64,000 nt of DNA from Amyelois transitella (taxonomy: Eukaryota; Arthropoda; Insecta; Lepidoptera; Pyralidae). The notes below the pieces were generated by a model that was not told the origin of the DNA, made no database searches, and was given only the letters and a program-made list of their open reading frames with translations. The translations under genes and the position numbers were made by a program. This document shows positions 44,735 to 56,700 of the stretch, piece by piece (the first letter of the stretch is position 1; each line of letters starts with the position of its first letter). The stretch is from NCBI RefSeq assembly GCF_032362555.1, contig NC_083518.1, positions 5,034,501 through 5,098,500 on the forward strand, read 5' to 3'.

Positions 44735-47700
44735 ATGGCAGCCACAGTAGAAACGAGTTTTAAGTAAGTGTTTGTGAGCGAAAGTTATGGTAACACACGA
44801 TGTTTGTCGTTTCTTTAACGCTGTGTTTGGTGAGCGATTATCGCACTATGAATCACGTTGTGGGCGAGAGTAGGAATTTCATACGTAAATGTGGAAGCAA
44901 GTGCAATCGAAAGAGGTGGCGCAATGGCTTTCCCAATCTGGTGGATCAGAGGTTTACAACTTACTACGGAATTGAGGTCTGAGATATATCAATGGCACAT
45001 AGGGGACTTCTATAAGCCACTTTCTATTTGTAATTTATGGAAAGCGAAAATTATGAACTAATCACACAAAAAATTATAAGTTTAAAATAAATAATATCTA
45101 TTCGGTCAAAGCAAACATAAAAATTACTGCAACTAAATACAATATAAACCTAGGTACGCAATATTTAACTTACGTGCACTGGTGTACCGTAGGTATTCGT
45201 AATAATAATGAAAACTGATTCCAGAAAAGAAAAATTACAGTGATCCGATTTTCTTACGCAAATTTATAAGTTTGAAATAAAACATTATTATTTTATTGAC
45301 TGGTAGAGAATGCCAAACGGCGTTGAGTCCGCCTTTTCTACATTTTTTTTGTGCTTGTGTGAAGTGTTTTAAATAAATAAATAAATTATTATGAGCAATG
45401 TTGTCCTAAAATAATTGACAATATAAAAGACCAAAATGTTTAGGTTCGCACAATCGTGCGAATTTCGCGCGTTTTTCACAAACATAGGTACTTACATATT
45501 ATATCGTTCGGTTCGTCTAAGAATTCTTTCGGCCATTCTTCCTTATATTTGGAAGAAGCTGATAAAACTATGGCAACAACAACTAGTGAAACAAAATTCT
45601 TAATACCTACATGTACTTACATCTCGTACTTCGTACTTATATCGTAGAGCAACAAAAAGTACTTTTTGGCGAAATAATCAGATCTTTCCTCAATCTACAT
45701 CGAAGTAGAATTTCTAAGACCTAAAGCCAGTTTCTCTTATTATTTTTTGTAGGTACACAAATCTTTGAAATTTAAGTCATCAAGACTATAAAAATTTTCC
45801 TTAATAAGAAAACACTGTGGCCAATAATTTTTTTTGAGTTTTCCAACATTATTGCTGACTGAAGCTCATGGATAGGGAAGACATGAGTAAGTTTAACCAT
45901 GATCCTAATGAGTTAGGTTTTCCCCAGCAACGGGTGTCAATCCAGAATTGTGTCATAAGCGGACCTCAGGCTCCTAACCAGAGAGTATAGCATTTTTATT
46001 ATTATTTTTAATGCTGTGTGGTTTCCGGCACTATTGCACATACACACACATCGGCCACGCCAAATCTATCCCATGGATGACATAAAAGGTGGCTAAAGGC
46101 TAATAAACTTGGGATTCTTAGGCTTATTCTTGTAGGCGATTGGCTAGCAACCTGTCACTATTTGAATCTCGATTCCATCATTGAGCCATACAGCTGAACG
46201 AGGCGTTTCAGTATTTTCAAGACTGTTGGCTCTGCAAGGAACATAGACGTGATTATATATTCTGTGTATAAAATGTATTTAATTTAAAAAAAATAGTCTT
46301 GAGTTTTGTGTTTTAAGTTTCGTTTTAGCAAAATTTAAGCTACTTATACCTATTGCTCAATTTGCATATAATTATAAACCTCAGATATTCATAAGCATTA
46401 CAGATATTTTCTGTCATCCTCTATGATGTTTAAATCATCTAAAAACATGTTTTGTCCTTTTAAAATATACATATTGTTATTTAGGTATAAGTTATCGAAA
46501 ACGCCAACATTTATCATCAAATTCGAGGAAATGCATTGTGATGGGAGCAAAGAGATAATTTATCTCACTGTACACATTTGTCCATGCATATTTGACCTAC
46601 AAGTGAGTATGCATTTTTTTTCGATTGGACTAGATAGATATCTACCTATATAGTGAACTAAGGGGATAGTATAACTTTCATCATAAATAATCGCCACTGT
46701 AGTTTTTTAGCTATCAGTTGTAACTTATAAAAGGAAACTTGTCGTTATTGCAATTTCTTACTTAACTTTATTATTGTTAGTGATAGTCGGTGTACATATT
46801 GTTTTAGTTTTCATTTTGAGAAATTGTCATTTGAGAAGTTGGCATTCTGAGAAGTTGCCTATTTGCGATCGGCTATTGGCGTTCTGAGCTGAAACGATTG
46901 CTTATAATATACCACTGCTATATAATTCCTACATCAGATTCTCGGAAGTTAAGAACTTACATACCTCAACTCAGGTATCCTTTCTGTGAATAATATGTAC
47001 TAGTCTAAGCAGGTATATGAAATATTTTCTTTGGCTACTTACGTATATCATGTCTTTATCTCCTACGGGATAGACAGAACTTATAGTCTCGAAGAGTCTT
47101 ACGAAAACCAATTTGACAAGTATCTAATCCATTACATACATACATACATACATAAAATCACGCCTCTTTCCCGGAGGGGTAGGCAGAGACTACCTCTTTC
47201 CACTTGCCACGATCTCTGCATACTTCTTTCGCTTCGTCCACATTCATAACTCTCTTCATACAAGCTCGGCGGTTTCGGGTACTTTTGACCTGACCCTTTA
47301 CCAGGACGTCCTTAATTTGATCAAGATACGTTCGTCTAGGTCTTCCCACTCCGACCTTTCCCTCCACACTCTCCTTGTATATCTGCTTAGTCAACCTGCT
47401 TTCATTCATCCTCTCCACATGACCGAACCATCTTAACATACCCTTTTCTATTCCTGTAACTACATCTTCTTTCACATCACAACATTCCCTTATCACGCTG
47501 TTCCTTATCCTGTCACTCAATTTCACACCCATCATACTCCTTAACGCTCTCATTTCCACTGCATTTATTCTGCTTTCATGCTTCTTTTGCCATACCCAAC
47601 TTTCACTCCCATACATTAATGTCGGGACCAACACGCCCCTGTGCACAGCCAGTCGAGCCTTTTTGGATAGTTTTTGACTGCTCATAAAGGCATGCAAAGC

Positions 47701-50700
47701 TCCATTCACCATGTTCCCCGCGTTCACTCTCCTTTCAATATCACTATCATACTTGCCATCTGATGTAAACTTTGATCCTAGATATACAAACTCTTTCACT
47801 TGCTCCACTTTTTCTCCTCCAATCAAAATATTACATGCTGTCATTTCTTTCTCCATTTCAAAAACCAGTGTTTTAGTTTTACTTACGTTCACTTTCATTC
47901 CTTTCTCTTTTAAAGCTTCATGCATACAGTTTACCATCTCCTGTAACTCCTCCGCTGATGACGCCAGTATAACCTGATCGTCGGCATAGAGCAGACATTT
48001 GACGAGTAACTCATTCATCCTTAATCCACTTTTAGACTCTTTCAAATCTGTCAAACAGCTATCCATAAATAGGTTGAACAGCCACGGTGACGCAACACAT
48101 CCTTGCCTAACGCCTTTCTCAATCTTAAACCACTCAGTGTGCGCTCCGTTTATCCTGACACAAGCACTCGAATCCTCATATAAGGATTTCAGTGCTCGTA
48201 TTAAGAGACTGCTCACCCCATGCATAGAAAGTGCTGACCACAATTCATTCCTCTCAACTCTGTCATAGGCCTTTTCCAGATCTACGAATGTGCAATAGAC
48301 TTTTTGACTCTTGGCCAAAAACTTTTCGGCTATGCACCGCAAGGAAAAGACCTGATCAGTACATCCCATTCCCTTTCGAAATCCCGCTTGAGCATCCCAT
48401 ATTTTGTCATCAGTTTCATTCCTGACTCTATTAATCAATACCTTAGCATACAATTTGCCGACGACGCTAAGCAGGCTTATACCACGATAATTTTTGCAGT
48501 CCAGCTGTGACCCTTTTCCTTTGTAAAGTGGCACGATAACAGCCTTACACCAATCTTTTGGTACTCGGCCGCTTCTCCAACACAAATTGAAAAGGCAGTA
48601 CAACTGACTAGCTACTACGCCTTTTCCTGCTTTAAGCATCTCGACCGACACTCTATCACACCCAGCAGCCTTTCCCGCTTTCATACTCTTAAGTGCTTCC
48701 ACAATTTCGAACATTTCAATTTCGCCTTCCATCTCATTCTCTTTTTCTTCGCTATAGCAGAAATCTTTCTTATTTCCTTCCTTTTTTTCAAATAAACTTT
48801 CAAAATAGTCCTTCCATATCTTTAGTACACATTCTTCTCCTTTCACAACGCTACCATCCTGGCATCTGATCCTAGTCAGCTCTCTGGTTATAGTATTTCC
48901 TCGGGCTGACCTTACGGATTTCCAGAATACTTTCAGATTTGACTGAAAGTCTTCTGATAGCCTTTTATCAAAATCCTCTTTATACTCTTCTTTCTTTCTA
49001 ATCACAGCTTTCTTAACCAAATCTTTCATTTTCTTATATTCCTTACGTGCTTCATTCACATCTTCATCTATAACCTCTTGCATTCTTAAGTTAGCTTTTG
49101 CTGCTAACAAATCCAGCCATGCTTTCTTCTTTAATCGCACAAGTTCTTGCACATCTTTACTCATCCACGCATTTTTGTGATTTTTTCCTTTCCTTCTTCT
49201 ACTTACACCACACACTTCAACAGCTACTTTCACAATTCTTTCTTTAAATTCCTTCCATCCATCTTCAATATCGCTCATTTCCTCTAAATCTTCAAATTCA
49301 TCCTTCAGTCTATTAATATACTTCTTACCTACATCCATATCTTGCAAATTTTCTACTTTTACTCTTTCCAAAGCGCTGGTTTGCTCCCTTACCCTGTGCC
49401 GCCAGCGATTGAAGATACCCCTTATCCGGGATATCACCAGTAAATGGTCCGAGTCAATGCCAGCACCGCGATATGCACGGGTATCCAGCACTTTGTTCTT
49501 CAATCTTTCATCTACAATCACAAAGTCTATCATACTTTTTAAAATACCTTCCACTCTTGTGTAGGTGTGGATCTCTTTATGTTGAAACATTGAGTTCGAC
49601 ACAAAAAGATCCCACTCTAGACAAATTTCTAATACACTTCTTCCATTATCATTCACCTTTTCGTCACCAAACGCACCAAGCACCTTTTCATATCCATCAC
49701 GCTTTACACCCACTAATCCATTACCTTAAAGAATAATCGAAAGTACTTAAAGTCTAATATTACAAAACTTAACAGGTAAAATCTTAGTACAGTGCTAGTA
49801 GAATAAATATAAAGAAACTACAAATATTTGAACGCCACTAAAGTACTTATAACGTCTATGCACACGACCTAAAGATAAAAATAAATTACTCAGTATCCAA
49901 TTTGGTAATTAGGAAGGCAAACTTACGAAATTAATCAGTGTTATAATTTGTAAAATAATAATTGTGTACTGTCAGTAAGTATTAGGTATTCGTAAAAACA
50001 TCTTCAAGAAATTATTAAAACGTTGTTGAAATAACATTCGATGTTATTTTAGGCATGTATAATGTTTAAAACTTTAAACGTTGTGTAGTACAACTAGGAA
50101 GAGACTTATGCTAAATGTGTAGTTTCATTCCGGAAGCAATCATGATATTCTTTTAATTTTAAAATCATCTCACAATAAACAACAGCGGCAAAGTTTAAAA
50201 TTTACGAAACCTATCAATGTATTGTTCCAAGTTTAGCATACCTACCTACTCGTATACATTGTCGCATAAGCCAAACGGGAATCGCTTAGTGTAAATAGCT
50301 GACTTACCAAGGATCGTGGAAACTGGTGCTCCCTATCCTCCCTTGAAGCCTAAGAGGATTGGGTAAGTCAAGTTTTTATACGAAACGACTCTCGTCTAAC
50401 CCCCCTACAGGAGATCCTAATCTATATTCATTTGATCATGGTAACACGTTCTTTTTTGCCTGAATGTGCAGGTTTCTTCAAGATTCACCATAAGAGCATC
50501 GGTTACAATTAAACTTATTTATACATAGCCGCAATAGGATTTAAAGCTATCAAGCCTATGCATATGTGAATAAATATAGATACACCTCACGCGGGAAATA
50601 CCGAAGCTGCTGATAATTCACGTTTTTGTCATGGACTGTTTTTAAAAAAAGTTGAAATAAAAAACAATGAACATTACCTAAGCCACGGTTTTTGTTGATA

Positions 50701-53700
50701 CGAGTGATTCCAACATTATTATGACAAACGGCACCACGGAACAATGCTTCATAATAAATGGTTGCATAAATCCGAACCCTGCAATTGCGATTAGCTACTC
50801 GGTTGCGACTTTTACGACATAATGTGGGATGAAACAAGTTTCTTATTCTAATACTTGATAGTCTGTACTTATGTGGCTGTTATCTCTCTCATCAATGAGA
50901 AAATAATCAAAAACGTTTATACCCTTTAGGTTAACCGAACAATGATAAGTAAGATAAGCGTGAAAATATAAGACATGACTTGTCACCATTCGTGAATAAC
51001 TCCGCTGCAGATTTTCACAGCGAGTCCACTCACCTACATGCTGTGATAAAATTTGGCACATTATTTACGGTCTGCTGCCGACATGACACCGCGGCCTGTT
51101 TTTAAAATGTTTGATGAAATACTTGGTTTTTGCATAATTTCCAATAAGTTTAATATTATTTAGGTAAACGAGCGTCTTCATAACGATCCATTATTACATT
51201 ATCGACAACACTTGGTCTGCTAAGTGCAAACAATCAGAAAATTCATGATTCCTTCTTATTCTTCCTCCCGGCATGCTATATTCTCACCTGTCAAGAGAGG
51301 AGTCCGGGGTGCGCCAGGAGTCAGGTGTTTACACGAAACGGATCCCATCTCATCAACGCCACCTCTTTCAGATCATACATTTTAAAGGGTTCTGACAAAT
51401 TTGCAATTATTTCTGTTCAATGTGAAAATGTTCTGACAATTTTCAAATTCTCATAACCTTGACCCTTCTTTAATATTGTGTTAAGCAATGTTTCGGCCGC
51501 AAAATAGAGTTTCATAAATACATATGAGAAAGAGAATGATTATTTCATTGTCAGTTGCCAAGAAGTTCTATTCGCCTTGTGAATTGTCAACTAGAGGTCA
51601 TAATATCACTTCGCAATTTTCAGCCAACAAGAGACCTTTTCAGATGTTGTTTGTGTTTACTTCGATTTTTTAATGCCTTCTTTGCCTAATAAATCAAAAG
51701 CATTGTAATTTCTTCAAAACAATAGCCTAACATTGGCTTTCTAATGAAACAATCGCGGTTAAAGACAAAGGCGCGGGAGTAGATACGGCTACTTAGGTAT
51801 TCAATGCAACCGGTATCGTCCCATCGACCACTTTCATTGCCCCCTTTTTATGGCCTACTCATTAATTTTATTAGCGGTTCACAAAATGTGGTATTTATAA
51901 ACTACTTCTAAATTGTGTTAGTTAAATATTTTTACCAGAAAATTTTCTACAAGAATTTTATGAATAGGACACAGAGTTTCTACAGGATACAGTTATAAGT
52001 TATTCAAACAAATGAAATAACATGTAAGAATTTGTTAAATTAATTTTTACTAGACTGAATTGGTTCGTAATCATTTAAATAAGTAGGTAAGCATGTAGTA
52101 CCTATAACTATAACTATGTGTAGGTATATATTCGCAGAATTCGTATCTACCCACGACCTCCAGGTCAAGGCAAAGGTGAATTTCCTTAAGTATTCAATTT
52201 TGCTTATGCAATTAATTATGTAGATCTTCCACTAGATATACAGGCTGAAGCAGCTGTCCCTTACAAGTAGGTTGATATCATCTTAATTATAGGAGAGTAT
52301 CTCTTATAAGGTGACATTTGATGGACGATCACCTTGACTCGATCTTTCATTATGCTGATATTCTTATCACTTATCAACTTACAGATAAGTTTTATTTGCA
52401 TAAATGAGGATGTAAAATTATAAACATGATGGTTCTAGTGTGTATTGTATATAATGTTTGTGAGAAGAAATTTCATAGGTTTGACCACATATTATGTCTC
52501 TATTTCAAATTATTATAAATAGTAATAAAATATTTTAAAACACCTTTCAATTAATAAGTAGATACACGATTATTCCGTTTACTTTTTGGAAAGCTTTTAT
52601 ATTGAAGTAGATAGGTAGCTCCTGTAAGACATGTATGTATGTCTTACAATTGAAAATATAAAGAAGAGGAAGGGGCTCCATAAAAACGTTTTGGTTTTTG
52701 AACATCCCATGCAATTTTTGCTCAAGAGACAAAGCTAGTAAACTAGCTAATGTGCGGCGCTTCGTTCCCGTTGGAAATTCCAGAAAAATGCAGCCTCTGT
52801 TACTCTCGCAAACCTATTCTATATCTGTGCCAATTTTCATGACAATCTGCCATAAGTTTATTGGTTACAAACGTACAAATACTAATTCTTAGTGTGGATA
52901 TTATTAGTGTGGATGTGAATTTAAGTTCGCCCAGGATTAGCCCACAGGAAAAGAATCCTATGTCGTTTACCGCACTCCACACTATAAATATGAAAAATAC
53001 ATGAAAATCGGTTCAGTGGCTTAAATGTGAAGGTAACAATCAGAAGAAAAAATATTTACTAGGCAGATTGAACGAAACATAAAAATAGAACTATTTCACA
53101 ATAAACTGCTACACATGACTGTAATTACACATTACATGACCATGTTTCCACTACAATAGGCTCATGCTATGCTATTTACTGTGAATCGTACAAATATAGT
53201 ACCAATTTACTTCAGCGGTGTATAATATTCTTTACTTACCTATGCGTTTTCTCACGACTCATGATGCAAGATTAGAATGAAGGTCACCTTACTTCATCCA
53301 TAGAAATATTATAAAAAGAATATATTTTTATTTTTGTTAAGCACGACTAAACTCTTTACTAGACCGATTTTGATTATATCTGGCACAAAGATGACAAAAC
53401 CTTGGAGAATTACATAGGCTTTATTTTTTTCTGAAAATTAGGTCCTACGGGAGCAAATCAATGTGTAAAAGTTAGTCATTTATATTTTGGACATATGGCA
53501 ACGCTGTCCACCTTGCACTGTTCCACAAGTAGAAAAAATGCAAAGATCAATTAAGTCATTGCCCTGTGGCGCAGCGATAGTGCGCTTATCTGTGACACCG
53601 TAGGTCCCGGGTTCGAACCCGGCCGGGGTATCATGTTTTTTAAAAAAAATTTACATAGTTGCTCATGTTATTTACAAATTTCTCTAGAAAACAGGCAACG

Positions 53701-56700
53701 TGATTAGGTGTGGCGTCCATATGTCAATTTTTTTGCATAACATTTTTTATTATCTTTACTAATAATAAAAAAGATAAGAAATAAAAAAATATAGAAATAT
53801 TTCAGTAACATAAACACGTAATTTTCAGAAGTTATTTTAAACTTAGACAAAACCTTATAGGTATAGCCGTTCTTGCGTTGGGGTGTTATAAACAATATGA
53901 AATGTGAGTAGGTAGTCAGTTTGCAAAAAGTATATCCCATAAAGACATCAGACGCGTGACACCATGTGATGTAGCAAGAACGACACATGATGCAGCCGCC
54001 ATGTAAGCATACCTTTACATAATACCACAGATCAAGAAACGTCACGCCGCCGACCGCCTTGATCGTTCATGTTCTGTGCATAATACTTCCCGTAGATTAC
54101 AGAACTCAGATAGATATGTACTCAGAATTACGGCGGATGTGGTTCAAATGACGGCCTTTTCCGTCCAATAATGATGGAGTTAAGTACCGATACTTGCCGA
54201 TACCTCTTATTGGTTTCATTCATACCTACATCACGTCTTTACGAGAAAGACAGAGTTATCAGTCTCGAAAATAATGAGAAGCCACGTTCTTATGTATCTA
54301 TGGTTATATGATGAAGTAGATTTAATTAGTGACAGGTGGCTAAACCATCGTACTTAAAGTACTCAAAATCGCAAGTTTATTTGCCCTCCCGTACATACAT
54401 ACATACATATGGTCACGTCTATATCCCTTGCGGGGTAGACAGAGCCAACAGTCTTGAAAAGACTGAATGGCCACGTTCAGCTATTTGGCTTAACGATAGA
54501 ATTGAAATTCAACTAGTGACAGGTTGCTAGCCCATCGCCTAAAAAAGAATCCCAAGTTTGTAAGCCTATCCCTTAGTCGCCTTTTACGACATCCATGGGA
54601 AAGATATGGAGTGGTCCTATTCTTTTTTGTATTGGTGCCGGGAACCACATGGCATGATAGCCCTCCCGTGATTGAAATCTTAAATCTACAGGAGAAATGA
54701 AGCAACTGGCACACATTACTTACGTTTTTTCTTCGCTAGCAGACGAACATGGAAGCTGGGACCTACTTTTTTAATTTAATTACGAATAACTTCTAACTTA
54801 TAAACAGCTGTATGAATACAATTTTGTTCTTAAAATTGCATTTATAATGGATCACATGATGCATATTATTTTTGCGTGTATAAGCATAACTTCACATGTG
54901 ACGCAATGTAGGTACGAGTATGTTGAAATGATGTTTTTACTGACTGGCGAAATAAAAGACAATGAACGGTGAAATTCGGTACTGTGCAGGCATTTTTCTG
55001 TATTTAAATAAATAATGATGTAATGGATACAAATAAAACTATAAATAATGTGAGATAAATCACGTTATCACTTACAGATTCCGGGTATCAATTATTTTTT
55101 GTTTAAAGACCTGATACTAATTTTGTGTGTATAATAAGCCTTAAGTGACAAAATAAATATTTCGAATCGATGCAAAATAATGTGTCTCATGTGTTCTTAT
55201 GGGATATTTCTGATGCTTACGTCTTAACTGTAAACGCCATGGCCATGCAATGCCAAAACAGAAACTAAGTCAAGTCTTACCAGTTTCCCTATTGTTTATG
55301 ACTTCGATTGGATCTCTAATTTTTATCTCTAAACAATACTGGGATGAACATTACTTCATCACAATGTAGTCAACTAACAATAGCGTTTGGAAAATTTAAT
55401 TTTGTGTAACGACTATCACACGTATAAACTTTAAGGTTTCCTAAATTAATGTGCCTTCATTAAGCTGACAATCAAGATATAAGTCGAGCAAACAATTATT
55501 TGGCCGAAATAGATAAGAATTTTAATTTATTTATGCCCAGCACAGTATCGTTTTGTATATAGTGACACTGGTCCGGGAAGCATAATCTCTGACCGGCTTA
55601 TCAGTAGCGACTTCTGACTTGCGGGGGTCATATTTCTTCTCTCCCTTTCTCTTATCTGTCTGAGTGAGAGATAGAAAGAGAATTCTCCTATAATCATAAT
55701 ATTTCTCCACATTCAACCTTGTGTTTTCAACTGCTGGTTTCAAAGTTCAAGGTCCACTAACTACCTACATGTATTCATTAGCCGTGATGTTTACTGAGCG
55801 ATAAATTTTATATACATCCATATTTTTTTATCCTCTGCTAAGTCGCTAATAAGCTCATGTTCCTTACCGAAAACGGCTTTATATATACGCATATTCCCTT
55901 TGACTATGATTCTGGATAGGGTAAATCAGTTTTTAGACAAAGCCACTCCTTTTTGACAACCTCTGCAGAGAAACCTAACACATACTCGTATTCAATCATG
56001 GTAAAATCAGCACTAGACAAATGTCTCTTAGTTGCCTTTTACGACATCCATGGTAAAGATATACAGTGGTCCTATTCTAAAGTGCCGGGAACCACACGGC
56101 ACCGATTAGAAGTAAAAAGATTGATTTCCTCCTTATGTAAACTGTTGTCATAAGTATTTGTATTTCGAGAAGATTTATCAATGCTTTGTATGGATTACAA
56201 GTTTTTTTTGGTTTGTAAAAATCGCGCTATGTATCTATGTGACGACTCATTTTGAGAATACATATTTTGATTTTTTTAATTTATAATGATACTTAATGTT
56301 AATAGTTACTTACAAACTAATATTTAACCGGGACTTAAAGCCTTAAAGAGGAGAAGAAAATTGACAAAGTTAAATGAAATTGAAGGATAAGACATACCTA
56401 TGCCTTATGAAGATTTGTAAATAAAACCGCGGGAATCAATTTTATATCATATCCCATTATGTGACCTAGGGCATAAACCGGAAGTCTCCATTTATGCGTA
56501 TTTATGCATTGTAAAACATTATTATGGCAATTTCGCACATCAGTCGTTTCAACAAGTTTTTTGTTCATTAGGTATTCATACATACAAAAGCTCATCTCGC
56601 CTCATCGACCATTCAAGGTCGTAATTTAATATGTCTTAAAAAAGGAAGATGTTAGGAGTATCCGTATCTTGGAATATGTATGAAAAGAGTAATGAGTTTG

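Noticed and set aside
53565-53635. Functional tRNA gene
   Set aside because: A and B boxes are present, but the acceptor arms do not pair and the T stem has mismatches. The sequence fits a tRNA-derived SINE head.
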